Assembly (NCBI GenBank): GCA_002307295.1
Contig: DBTY01000028.1
Span: forward strand, 1 to 42,876
Direction: 5' to 3'
DNA: 42,876 bases
From: Ignavibacteriales bacterium UBA1304
GTDB lineage: Bacteria > Bacteroidota > Ignavibacteria > Ignavibacteriales > Ignavibacteriaceae
Below the pieces are notes generated by a model. That model did no database searches. It saw nothing but the letters and a program-made list of their open reading frames with translations, and was not told the origin of the DNA. Within the stretch, counting starts at the first letter, position 1, and each line of letters opens with the position of its first letter. Made by a program: the position numbers and the translations under genes. Of this stretch, positions 18,301 to 26,732 are shown one piece after another.

Positions 18301-18644
18301 GATGCCTTCTCTGTATTTTTCCCAATTAGTTCGTACCCATTAATGCCAAACAGTGTTCCAGCTTGTTTGTTTACGTCGCAAATTAAACCTTCTTTATCAA
18401 TGATAATAACCGAATCAGACAAGTTGTCTATAATCGCCTGATATTTATTCCTATCCCATTTAAGCGCTTCAATTTCGCTATTTTCTTCAGCATTGTTTTT
18501 TTTTGTTTTTTTTATCACAAATAAAAAAGTCAGCAAAACAAACACGGCAATTACAATCGCAGCGACATAAAGCGTTCCGTCAATTATTCTTTCGGGTTGA
18601 ATAAAAGCTAAATCTCCAAATAAAGGGATTTGATTTAATATCAT
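15381..18644 (-). CDS. Membrane hybrid histidine kinase with four PAS domains and a receiver
   Basis: 1087 residues. One membrane helix at about 26-46, then four PAS domains: near 70-185, 190-305, 345-465 (PAS_3 type, GWWDWDYSTGRIILHSSIYT) and 475-595. HisKA follows with H612 in NMSHEIRTPMNAIIGFSDL, then the ATPase domain (NLIGNSVKF, DTGIGLPEE, GGTGLGL), a receiver with LILMDLKMPELNGFDA and a helical C-terminal tail of about 100 residues that might be a degenerate phosphotransfer domain. There is almost no periplasmic part, so sensing is by the cytoplasmic PAS domains. It heads the operon with 14207-15370 and probably the metallo-beta-lactamase-like gene, and is divergent from the hybrid kinase at 18834. 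Confidence 0.92.
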   Translation of the reverse strand: MILNQIPLFGDLAFIQPERIIDGTLYVAAIVIAVFVLLTFLFVIKKTKKNNAEENSEIEALKWDRNKYQAIIDNLSDSVIIIDKEGLICDVNKQAGTLFGINGYELIGKNTEKASNELGTGFIECIQSLLKNKEKKQTVCSLRLKNGTTKKLSVSFLADILKEYSVFIINDLTELEQLEDKENERQHRYKEVFDYASEGLYVINVTKENRFVFSEINHKVELMTGITNEQIRGKYVDEILAPETAALILTHYQSCIDRGKDTSFEETYKLNNGIRELKTTLCPVKDEYGRVIRIIGVFVDLTEEKNNEKFVKKVNDELERRFIQKTNELKAASKVIQEKEQRLELAFSGAGYGWWDWDYSTGRIILHSSIYTMLGYSREEISTDIKWWLRLIHPDDLGMVFKKMKSHLKNEIPIFNVGHRLKCKDGNWLWVLNHARMFELDEFNKPLSVLGTIQNIHEKKVTEEQMEKLAMIVERSNSSMAIGDADGNLIWVNGAFTKMNGYTLEEVAGKKAGHILQGVGTDQEVVKKIGKAIKDKEEVRVEILNYKKSGEGYWVDLNIQPVFDEKGTLINYIAMHDNITERKRLIKEIEFAKDAAETANKAKSEFLANMSHEIRTPMNAIIGFSDLLYNSIENKKQKSQIDSIRTSSKNLLRIINDILDLSKIEAGKMQMLYEPVNLRASVKEIENMFMLKIKEKKLEFVLEYDESIPQTVIIDEIRLRQILFNLIGNSVKFTESGLVKLAIRKKENSESKDKIDLQIFVEDTGIGLPEEKQNTVFEAFNQQLGFNAKKYGGTGLGLPITKRLIDIMGGTISFISKANIGTAFEINLPGIEVSSERTEKESKIDFNPYSVAFEKAKILICDDNLENRKLIIDILEFSPLTLFEAENGLEAVELATKKIPDLILMDLKMPELNGFDATRMIKSQELTKGIPVIAISASLVFLMEDAHAKELFDDFLLKPVNISELLETMKKYLKYSVFDSTKSSFDAGNILTKELTEHEQLVLPELLKELEGEFTLKYNDVVQNNVIDDIKEFGNEVAALGQKYTFADIKIFGEDIVTFADNFDVERLLKTLSLFPSVIQGMKSKIK

Positions 18645-18833
18645 AATAATTTAAATTATTAGTAAAAACAGATAATGACTTTTTTGATTACATTAATATA
18701 ATGCGATTTTATTACAATGTGCAAAAAAATATCATGATACCTTTTTTTATGCTTTGCATATTTAAGTTCAAGCTCTTATCTTTTAAAAATGTAGAATGAT
18801 TTTATACTCTTAAGCTAATAAACTGGAAACAAT

Positions 18834-21800
18834 ATGATCAAGCTTAATTCTTCCTCGCAAAAGGACAAGACCGGATTAAAGAAACGTAATAGACGATTTA
18901 TCCCCCAAAGGTCTTATCTACAGCTAATTAACAACATGATTAAGAATATATATGCCGCTCCAGCTTTAAACGATATAATGTACAATATTATCAATATCGT
19001 TTATGAAAATATTGGCGGCGCTAATTTATCAATTTATTTTATATACAATGATGCGATTTATTATCAGGACGAGAACGAGAACAGACTGATTCTTAATGAA
19101 ATAAGCGACAACCTTGCGCTTAAAGCCTTTGAAAAAAAACACACTATTATTAATATTCAAGATGAAATATTAGAAGCAGATTCTGATTTTTGCGTTCAAA
19201 AAAAATGGATATGCGTCTTTCCACTGAAAACGGGACATGATATTTCGGGCGTTTTTAAGATAGATGGGTTAACATATTACTCTCTTGAGCTGAAGGCTTC
19301 TCTTGAAATATTTTTTGATTTCGCCGCTTTAGCGCTTAAAAATGGATTTGATAAAACATCTTTTCAAAATCTTACTATTCAAAAGAACGATCCTTTTATA
19401 TCAGCTCCAGCCCAAAACAACCAGAAACAAGAAACCATAAGCTTCGAAACAAAAGGGAAAGAATCGAAAAATATTTTTGAACTATGGCGTATAATCGAGA
19501 ATCTGCAAAACGAATTAAGTAAATATAAACTTGCAAAAATATCTTTCGAATTCAGAGAAGAATTATTCAGAAATTTTATTGAAAAAATAAAAGACGTTTG
19601 TTGGATAAAAAATCGTAACACAAACAAAATTGAATATGTAAATTACGCTTATGAAGAAGTTTGGGGAAAATCCCGATTTAGTTTTTATCATGACGCCAGT
19701 TCTTTTTTTGAATCGATACACCCAGACGACAAAGCTCAACTGTTAATTGCATTTAAGGAAAAAGCCGCTGGAAAGCCTACTTTTATGAGATACAGAATTA
19801 TTAGGCCCGACGGCGAAATTCGCTGGATATTTGCAAAAACTATCCCAATAATTGATAGTGACGGACAAATACAGCGCGAAGCCGGTATTGCTGTAGATTT
19901 TACAGAACAAAAAATCATAGAAGACGCTATCCGCGTAAGCGAATCCCGATTTCGTTCATTAGCTGACAATGTGCCTGAGCTTATATGGAGAGCCGGTTCA
20001 GATAAGAAATTTTCTTATTTTAATAAAACTTGGTTAGTTGTTTCCGGCAAACAACTGACAAATCTTTTAGGCAATAAATGGCTGCTTCTAATTCATCCTG
20101 AAGACCGCGACAAGTATTGGACAATTTATTCTTCTTCTTTTGATTCTGCAACGCAGTTTCAGACTGAATTCAGATTTTTACGAGCCGATGGGAATTACCG
20201 ATGGATACTTTCTACCGGGGTTCCGCTTTTTGCAAAAGATGGTTCTGTTAATGGATTTATTGGATCCGGTATCGATATCACAGAGCGTAAAAACGCGGAA
20301 GAAGAATTAAAGAAAAGCGAAGCATGGCTTTCCATTATCCTTAGCACCGTAAGAGATGGATTCTGGGATTATAATGCAAAGACCGGGAAATTTTTAAACT
20401 CGCCAAACTGGGTCAATAATTTAGGATATCCCAAAAATTCTTCTTATTCTAGCGATGATATAAGAGAAAAAGTTCACCCTGACGATTTAACCATTTACGA
20501 CAGTGTTTTCAAAAAAGCTCTAAATGGAAGCCTTTCAACCGTAGAATGTGAATTTCGTATTATGACTAGATTTGGGCGTTATATTTGGGTTCGGTATGAA
20601 GGGAAAGTTGCAGAATGGGATAAAGACGGAACGCCTATCAGGTTTATAGGAACAAATCTTGACATTACCGAAAAGAAACAAAAAGACATAAGAATAAGAA
20701 ACTTGAAAAGCGCTGTAGATCAAAGCCCGGCTTCTATTTTGATTACGGATATTAAAGGAAATCTTGTTTACGTTAACGATACATTTATTAGCGTCACTGG
20801 TTACCAAAGCGACGAAGTTCTTGGGAAAACCCCCCGATTATTTAAATCCGGAAAAACTTCTGATTCTAAATACCAAACGTTATGGAATACTATTTCTTCA
20901 GGAAATATATGGCATGGGGAATTTCTGAACAAAAAGAAATCCGGAGAACTTTATTGGGAATCTGCGTCAATTTCCCCAATCAAGGACGAGCAAGGCGATA
21001 TTACAAATTATTTAGCCGTTAAAGAGGATATTACAGAAAAAAAACGCAATGATTTAAACTTAAAGAAAGCTCTTGAAAAAGCCGAAGAAGCCAACAAACT
21101 TAAATCATCCCTGCTCGCTAATATGAGCCATGAATTTCGAACTCCAATGAACGGCATTATTGGTTCGGCTGATATATTAAGAAATGACCTGCAAGACAAC
21201 AGCCTTGCCGTTATGGCTAATCATATTCTGACGTCTTCAAACAGACTTGTTAATACGTTTAATTCTATTTTAAGTTTTTCGGAATTAGAATCCGGCTCGA
21301 TATTTTTCAAAATACAGCAATTGCATGCTAACGAGCAAACAGAACAAATTGTTAACCAATTTATAGCCCAGGCTAAAGAGAAAAATATCGAATTGAATTT
21401 CTCTCCTGCCAAAAACGATTTTTATATACTTGCCGATGATAACTTATATCGCCAGATTATCTCTAATCTTTTAGATAACGCAATAAAATTTACTTCTAAA
21501 GGTTCAATAAATATTGAAGTAAAATATGCCAACGAACAAGCCGTTATTATTGTAAAAGATACAGGAATAGGAATTGAGAAAAAATCCTTCAAAATTATAT
21601 TCGAAGAATTCAGACAAGTTAGCGAAGGCCTTTCCCGCAGCTATGAAGGATGCGGATTAGGATTAAGCATCGCCAGAAGAATGGCAAGATTGATGGATGG
21701 AGAGATAGAATTGAAAAGCGAAGCCGGAATTGGTTCAGAGTTTACGCTTACGCTAAAAGCGGAAATTAAAGACGAATCAGTCGCTAAAAGCGCTTCGACA

Positions 21801-22208
21801 AATAGTCCCGCAAAAAAGACCAATACTTCCTCAGAGCCCAAGTCAATTCTGCTTGTTGAAGATAACGTTCTAAATCAGACTATTACAAAAATGTATCTTA
21901 AAAAAGCTTATAATGTTGATCCTGTATCCAACGGTTTGGATGCAATTCAATATGCAAGTCAAAAGAAATACGACGCTATTCTTATGGATATTAATTTAGG
22001 CTCGGGTATGGACGGCCTGCAAGCTACAAAAGAAATCAGAAGAATACATGAATACGAGTCTACTCCTATTGTTGCTGTAACCGGTTATACGGCGACAAGC
22101 GATAAAGCTAAATTTCTTGAGGAAGGATGTTCCCATTATTTATCAAAACCATTTTCAAAAGGAGACTTGCTTACATTGTTGCAGGAAATTTTTGTACGCG
22201 ATAAGTAA
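18834..22208 (+). CDS. Soluble hybrid histidine kinase with GAF-like and four PAS domains
   Basis: 1124 residues without membrane helices. The first 170 residues look GAF-like (LSIYFIYNDAIYYQDENENR, later WICVFPLKTGHDISGVFKI). Four PAS domains follow near 250-365, 375-490, 495-620 and 625-740, the first three of PAS_3 type with HPDD or HPED motifs. HisKA has H766 in NMSHEFRTPMNGIIG, then the ATPase domain (NLLDNAIKF, DTGIGI, GCGLGLSIA) and a C-terminal receiver (ILLVEDN, ILMDINL, SKPFSK). The receiver has one extra residue after the phospho-acceptor aspartate (DINLGSGMDG). The ATG follows a weak GGAAAC. It is transcribed alone, divergent from 15381-18644, with a strong terminator. Its output partner is not obvious. 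Confidence 0.92.
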   Translation: MIKLNSSSQKDKTGLKKRNRRFIPQRSYLQLINNMIKNIYAAPALNDIMYNIINIVYENIGGANLSIYFIYNDAIYYQDENENRLILNEISDNLALKAFEKKHTIINIQDEILEADSDFCVQKKWICVFPLKTGHDISGVFKIDGLTYYSLELKASLEIFFDFAALALKNGFDKTSFQNLTIQKNDPFISAPAQNNQKQETISFETKGKESKNIFELWRIIENLQNELSKYKLAKISFEFREELFRNFIEKIKDVCWIKNRNTNKIEYVNYAYEEVWGKSRFSFYHDASSFFESIHPDDKAQLLIAFKEKAAGKPTFMRYRIIRPDGEIRWIFAKTIPIIDSDGQIQREAGIAVDFTEQKIIEDAIRVSESRFRSLADNVPELIWRAGSDKKFSYFNKTWLVVSGKQLTNLLGNKWLLLIHPEDRDKYWTIYSSSFDSATQFQTEFRFLRADGNYRWILSTGVPLFAKDGSVNGFIGSGIDITERKNAEEELKKSEAWLSIILSTVRDGFWDYNAKTGKFLNSPNWVNNLGYPKNSSYSSDDIREKVHPDDLTIYDSVFKKALNGSLSTVECEFRIMTRFGRYIWVRYEGKVAEWDKDGTPIRFIGTNLDITEKKQKDIRIRNLKSAVDQSPASILITDIKGNLVYVNDTFISVTGYQSDEVLGKTPRLFKSGKTSDSKYQTLWNTISSGNIWHGEFLNKKKSGELYWESASISPIKDEQGDITNYLAVKEDITEKKRNDLNLKKALEKAEEANKLKSSLLANMSHEFRTPMNGIIGSADILRNDLQDNSLAVMANHILTSSNRLVNTFNSILSFSELESGSIFFKIQQLHANEQTEQIVNQFIAQAKEKNIELNFSPAKNDFYILADDNLYRQIISNLLDNAIKFTSKGSINIEVKYANEQAVIIVKDTGIGIEKKSFKIIFEEFRQVSEGLSRSYEGCGLGLSIARRMARLMDGEIELKSEAGIGSEFTLTLKAEIKDESVAKSASTNSPAKKTNTSSEPKSILLVEDNVLNQTITKMYLKKAYNVDPVSNGLDAIQYASQKKYDAILMDINLGSGMDGLQATKEIRRIHEYESTPIVAVTGYTATSDKAKFLEEGCSHYLSKPFSKGDLLTLLQEIFVRDK

Positions 22209-22226
22209 TAATATTTATCAAGACTT

Positions 22227-22267
22227 AAATAACCTTGCCGCTACTATGCCGCAAGGTTATTTTTTTA
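22227..22267. terminator. Rho-independent terminator between converging genes
   Basis: Perfect 12-bp stem (22227-22238 with 22251-22262), 12-base loop and a run of T after the 3' arm. It starts 19 bases after the hybrid kinase stop. The A-rich 5' flank is short, so activity toward the opposite gene ending at 22308 is possible but weaker. Confidence 0.9.
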
Positions 22268-22307
22268 ATCTCAGAACATAGCAATCTGATAAATTGCCGC
22301 CACTGTT

Positions 22308-22799
22308 TTACTCTGATTTATTTTCCTCTAACCCGTTAATTATATCTTCAGCTTTTTGAACTTCATAAAACGGCGTCATTATTTTAACTTCATACAACGA
22401 AAGAGCGCCTCCATTTTTCCCAAAGAAAGGATAATCTTCCCCCTTAAACGGAATTGAGTTCCCTTCACGTTTAAAAATAAACGGATGCAATCCTTCATTT
22501 TCCAAAATGTTTTTAAAGTATTCTATTTTCAAAGCGTCATTAGAACTAAAAACCCGCGCCATGGAATCGATAATTTCATAACCGTCATGTTCGCGGCAAA
22601 GAAATTTGCCATTCGTAAACTCTCCGCATTTATCACAAAAAGCAGAAGAGCAAATTACGCATACTCCATCTGCTTCAGTATCTTCATGATTATTACATAA
22701 TGCGTCATCGACAAAAATAGAGCCGCAGTTAACGCAATATTCGTCATCCTCTTTAATTATGTCGCCGCAAAAGTTGCATGTTAGTTCCTGCTCAGCCAT
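22308..22799 (-). CDS. Zinc-ribbon / B-box-like protein with DUF2007-like C-terminus
   Basis: 163 acidic residues. Residues about 8-28 form a zinc ribbon (CNFCG...CVNCG), and about 36-74 hold a second cysteine/histidine set resembling a B-box finger (CNNH, CVIC, CDKC, CREH). The C-terminal half, about 88-158 (LKIEYFKNILENEGLHPFIF ... YEVQKAEDIING), resembles DUF2007, a small regulatory domain seen at the end of several bacterial proteins. It is predicted to be cytoplasmic and to bind zinc and another protein. The ATG is 187 bases from the divergent response regulator gene at 22987. No function is established. Confidence 0.68.
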   Translation of the reverse strand: MAEQELTCNFCGDIIKEDDEYCVNCGSIFVDDALCNNHEDTEADGVCVICSSAFCDKCGEFTNGKFLCREHDGYEIIDSMARVFSSNDALKIEYFKNILENEGLHPFIFKREGNSIPFKGEDYPFFGKNGGALSLYEVKIMTPFYEVQKAEDIINGLEENKSE

Positions 22800-22986
22800 T
22801 TGTTTCTCTATATAGTGAAGAATAATTTTTTTATAAAAGCCAAATTAGATATGTCCATTCTAAAAAACAAGCTTATAGTAGACAAAAGAATTGTCTGACT
22901 TTTACGAAAAAATAGAAATAATTAATTTGCTTCTGAATCATAAATAGCGCTATATTATAAAACATAATTCATAAGGAGGGCATCTT

Positions 22987-23418
22987 ATGACAAACCGCGC
23001 ACAGTCAATGTTACCAGTAATACTTTATGTAGAGGATTCTGAAGAAGCGTTTATAGCTGTTGAGTATTTCTTAAAGAAGTACTATGAAGTAATTGGAGCA
23101 AAAACGGTAGATACTGCAATAAGTCAGCTTTTTGCCAACGAAGTAAAACTTATTTTAATGGATATTAATTTGAAACAGCCGCAGGATGGCATTCATCTTA
23201 CGATGAATCTTAAAGGGGATGAACGATTCAAACATATCCCCGTCGTAGCGCTAACCGCCTACTCTCTTGAATACAAATTAGACAATATTCATAAAGACGT
23301 AGGTTTTGAAGAAATTATCCAGAAACCCGTTGAGAAAAGAGAACTCATTGCAAGGCTTGTAAAATACTTTGATGCAGCAAAACCCAATATTAACACAAAG
23401 CTTCTTGCTGATATTTAA
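22987..23418 (+). CDS. Single-domain response regulator (receiver only)
   Basis: 143 residues made only of a receiver domain: acidic pair E16-D17 in LYVEDSEE, phospho-acceptor D59 in LILMDINL, threonine in VVALTAYS and lysine in IQKPVEKREL. There is no output domain, so it probably works as a phosphate relay or by binding a partner. As in the receiver of the hybrid kinase 18834-22208, one extra residue follows the aspartate (DINLKQPQDG). It has a consensus AAGGAGG ribosome binding site. It stands alone on its strand between two minus-strand genes, so its kinase cannot be named by operon; the nearby hybrid kinases are candidates. Confidence 0.92.
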   Translation: MTNRAQSMLPVILYVEDSEEAFIAVEYFLKKYYEVIGAKTVDTAISQLFANEVKLILMDINLKQPQDGIHLTMNLKGDERFKHIPVVALTAYSLEYKLDNIHKDVGFEEIIQKPVEKRELIARLVKYFDAAKPNINTKLLADI

Positions 23419-23461
23419 TCTCTTTTCTGAACTCTCTGATAGTCTGTAAAAATATTTTTTT

Positions 23462-23902
23462 TCAGAAAGGCGGTTTATTAAGCAATAACCAGTAAAGACC
23501 TAATTCCGATACAGATTTTATAAATTGATCAAATTCAACTGGTTTAACTATGTAGCTGTTAACTCCAAGCCTGTAACTTTCAACTACGTCTTTTTCTTCA
23601 AGCGACGATGTTAGCACAACTACAGGGATAAGCTTTGTCTTTTCAGATTCCCTTATTCTTCTAAGCACTTCAAGCCCGTCAACTTTGGGAAGTTTTAGAT
23701 CAAGTAGAATTACGCGAGGTAAATTTTTCGGCTCATTTTCTTTATCTGCTCCTTCCGGGAGCAAATACTCAAGGGCTTCTTCGCCGTCGCGCGCCACATG
23801 GATATTATTAATAAGACTTCCCTTCAAAGCTCTTAGAGTAAGCTCCATATCATAAGGATTGTCTTCAACAAGTAAGATTTCAATTTCGTTTGCATTAACC
23901 AT
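23462..23902 (-). CDS. Rcp1-like single-domain response regulator
   Basis: 146-residue receiver of the Rcp1 type, the group paired with phytochrome-like and PAS kinases that carry an HDLRAPL histidine box. Acidic residues E13-D14 in LLVEDNPYD, phospho-acceptor D68 in ILLDLKLPKVDGLEVL, and the lysine in YIVKPVEFDQF. A loop of about 15 residues before the aspartate strand and a hydrophobic C-terminal end (YWLLLNKPPF) are typical. GAGG precedes the ATG. It lies 85 bases downstream of the kinase 23988-26552 on the same strand and is almost certainly its partner. Confidence 0.93.
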   Translation of the reverse strand: MVNANEIEILLVEDNPYDMELTLRALKGSLINNIHVARDGEEALEYLLPEGADKENEPKNLPRVILLDLKLPKVDGLEVLRRIRESEKTKLIPVVVLTSSLEEKDVVESYRLGVNSYIVKPVEFDQFIKSVSELGLYWLLLNKPPF

Positions 23903-23987
23903 GTTGAGCCTCTTTTTTATAAAATATTATTGAATTTCTTTATTTCATATTGCGTATAAAATGGAAATACTTAGGTCTGCTAATTCA

Positions 23988-26552
23988 TTAATCGCTTTTA
24001 ACACGGGGTAACGCAAAATAAAATTTTGCTCCTTCGCCCTGAACGCTTTCTGCCCAAATTCTTCCGTTATGTTTATGTATGATCCTTTGAGCTATGGCCA
24101 ATCCTACTCCTGTTCCCTGAAATTCTTCTTCAGAGTGAAGCCGTTGAAAAACGCCGAAAAGTTTATCCACATATTTCATATTAAAACCTGAACCGTTATC
24201 TTTAACTAAAAAAACAGTTTCGTCTCCTTCTTCGTAACCGCATATTTCAATTCTAGGACTTTCCGCTTTGCTTGAAAACTTAATGGCATTGGAAATTAAA
24301 TTATATATCACATGTTTAATAAGATTATAATCTACATTAGCCTTTGGCAGATCGCTAATTACGAAATCTATTTTTAGATTATCATACTGCGCAATCTGTT
24401 CTATATATATTGATTCAAAAAGAGGTTTTAGATTTACTTCAGAAATCGAAACAGCTTTTCTGCCTAATCGGGAAAGAGAAAGAAGATCGTCTATCAGATG
24501 TCCCATTTTTTTTACGCTTGTTTGAATAATGCCAAGAATCCGTTTCCCATTATCGTCAAGTACATCTTTATAATCGTCAACCGCCATCTGAGAAAAACCG
24601 TCAATAGCCCTAAGAGGGGCTCGTAAATCGTGCGAAACAGAATAACTAAACGCTTCAAGCTCTTTGTTTGCAATTTCAAGCTGATTAGTTCTTTCAATCA
24701 CGCGCTGTTCCAATTTTTCATTTAATTCATGAAGTTCTTTTTGCGATTTTCTAATTTCCGATTCTAATCTTTTTTCTTCAGTTACGTCTTTTGCAAGAGA
24801 AATAACTGTAATAGCATTTCCGTTTTCGTCATGAATAATCGTATTGTTCCATTCGCATAAAATGTTAGAGCCGTCTTTTCTATTGTTTTTATTTAATGTG
24901 GTTTCTCGCGGAATATTATTAATCAGATAGTGTACGTTGCTTTCCACGCTTTCTCTATCTTCTTCGGGGATGAAAAACTGCGTGAATTTTTTACCGATGA
25001 CTTCTTCCTTAACCCAACCGAATACTTTTTCTGCGGCTTTATTCCAAAAGATTATATGAGCCTCTCTATCCCAGAATACTGCTGCAACCGGAGAATACTC
25101 AAATATATTTCTATATAGTTCTTCGCTTTTACGCAATAAATCAACCGCTTTTTTCTGCTCTGTAAGATCGCGCACAATTAGCGTGTTAAATAAATCGCCG
25201 TGAATATCAGTAAACATATTGGATGAAATATCTCCCCAAAATTTACTTCCGTCTTTTTTAATGAAAGTAATTTCGCCATGCGCGTTTCCATTTAAATTTA
25301 TGTTGGATAAAAGTTCTTCTAAATGCAGATCGCTGTCATCCATTATTCCATGGTATCCGGCATTACGCAATTCTTCTTCTGTCATGCAAAACAATTTAAC
25401 AGCTTCCTGATTGGCCGACACAATAACTCCGTTGGGATTAGCGATTATTATGGCAACGCTGCTGTTTTCATAAATTGAACGATACTTTTCTTCTGATTCT
25501 ATAAGTTTTTTTTCCGCCTGTTTCCTGATTGAAACGTCTCTTGTTACTCCTAAAATTTCCTTTACAAAACCGTCATCCCCTTTTATCAAAGTAGTAACTA
25601 CTTCTGTATTAATAATAGAACCGTCTTTACAAGTTTGAGAAACTTCATATAACTTTGATTTTTCTGATTCGTCTCCCCTCATAAACCGTTGCATCCGGCC
25701 TGGCAGCGTTTTATTAATTTCATTGTAGGATTCTTCCGTCAGCGATTCTTTTAATCCATGCCGCATAACTTCTTCAGAAGTAAAACCTTTTAATTTAAAT
25801 ACGGAAGGACTAACAAACGTATACTTTCCAATTGCAATATCATACACCCATATAACGTCGTCAGTATTTTCAGAAATAAGCCTGTATTTTTCCTCGCTTT
25901 GCCTTATTGAGTCTTCAAGAGCCCTGCGTGTGGAAATATCTGTATGCGTGCCAATCATGCGCAGCGGAATGCCTTCCGGCGAATACTCAGTTATCTTGCC
26001 TCTTGCAAGAATCCACTTATAATTGCCGCTTTTAGTCTGCATGCGGTATTCGCAAAGATATTGTTCAGTTTCGCCATTGAGATGTTTTTTAATTTCCGAA
26101 GTAACCCTTTCTTTATCGTTTTCGTGTAGATTTCTTATCAATGCGTCAAAGCTGTTTTCAAATTCTTCATCAGAATAGCCAATCATTTCTTTCCATTGAG
26201 GCGAAAAATATATTTTATTGCTGTTAAGTTCCCAATCCCACACCCCGTCCTTTGCGCTATTAAGCGCATATTCCCATCGCTTTTCGCTAACGAATAATTC
26301 TTTTTCAATTTTCCGTTTAGTAACGGCAAATCGTCTTATTAGCACATATAATAGCATGGATGTAATAGCAATAAACGCCCAGCCTTTTAGAATACTAATA
26401 TTAGTCGCTATTCGTGAATCTTTTATAAGAAGAGCTACTAAATAATCCGAAAAAAATACCCACATAAAACTAATCATCACATAAATAAGAACTATTTTTA
26501 GAGCTCCTTCTAACGCTAATGATTTACCAGATATTTTTTTCAGAACATTCAT
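23988..26552 (-). CDS. Membrane histidine kinase with four PAS domains, phytochrome-type HisKA
   Basis: 854 residues. Two membrane helices at about 18-43 and 52-70 with hardly any outer loop. Four PAS domains follow near 88-210, 217-340, 347-465 and 470-590, then a coiled coil (about 590-630). HisKA has H641 in SYSVSHDLRAPLRAIDGFS, and the ATPase domain has NLISNAIKFSS, DNGSGF and GTGVGLAIAQRI. There is no receiver of its own; the Rcp1-like regulator 85 bases downstream fills that place. It senses through cytoplasmic PAS domains, ligand unknown. The histidine box is of the type found in bacteriophytochromes, but no chromophore domain is present. Confidence 0.93.
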   Translation of the reverse strand: MNVLKKISGKSLALEGALKIVLIYVMISFMWVFFSDYLVALLIKDSRIATNISILKGWAFIAITSMLLYVLIRRFAVTKRKIEKELFVSEKRWEYALNSAKDGVWDWELNSNKIYFSPQWKEMIGYSDEEFENSFDALIRNLHENDKERVTSEIKKHLNGETEQYLCEYRMQTKSGNYKWILARGKITEYSPEGIPLRMIGTHTDISTRRALEDSIRQSEEKYRLISENTDDVIWVYDIAIGKYTFVSPSVFKLKGFTSEEVMRHGLKESLTEESYNEINKTLPGRMQRFMRGDESEKSKLYEVSQTCKDGSIINTEVVTTLIKGDDGFVKEILGVTRDVSIRKQAEKKLIESEEKYRSIYENSSVAIIIANPNGVIVSANQEAVKLFCMTEEELRNAGYHGIMDDSDLHLEELLSNINLNGNAHGEITFIKKDGSKFWGDISSNMFTDIHGDLFNTLIVRDLTEQKKAVDLLRKSEELYRNIFEYSPVAAVFWDREAHIIFWNKAAEKVFGWVKEEVIGKKFTQFFIPEEDRESVESNVHYLINNIPRETTLNKNNRKDGSNILCEWNNTIIHDENGNAITVISLAKDVTEEKRLESEIRKSQKELHELNEKLEQRVIERTNQLEIANKELEAFSYSVSHDLRAPLRAIDGFSQMAVDDYKDVLDDNGKRILGIIQTSVKKMGHLIDDLLSLSRLGRKAVSISEVNLKPLFESIYIEQIAQYDNLKIDFVISDLPKANVDYNLIKHVIYNLISNAIKFSSKAESPRIEICGYEEGDETVFLVKDNGSGFNMKYVDKLFGVFQRLHSEEEFQGTGVGLAIAQRIIHKHNGRIWAESVQGEGAKFYFALPRVKSD

Positions 26553-26668
26553 TTCGCCCTCAGTTTTGCTATAGATAGATAATAAAAATATTTATGCACA
26601 TTCCATAAAGAGAGGAGATTAGAAAATACTAAAAAAAGGATTTAATAGCTATACAACTTTAAAAATAG

Positions 26669-26706
26669 AAAAGGCTGAAAGTCATATTTCAAACCTTCAG
26701 CCTTTT
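26669..26706 (-). terminator. Terminator of the T9SS cargo gene
   Basis: Perfect 11-bp stem (AAAAGGCTGAA at 26669-26679 with TTCAGCCTTTT at 26696-26706) and a 16-base loop, followed on the minus strand by a T-rich stretch. It lies 26 bases beyond the stop of the gene 26733-28328. Confidence 0.85.
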
Positions 26707-26732
26707 GTAAAACTAACTTATAAAAAAAACTT

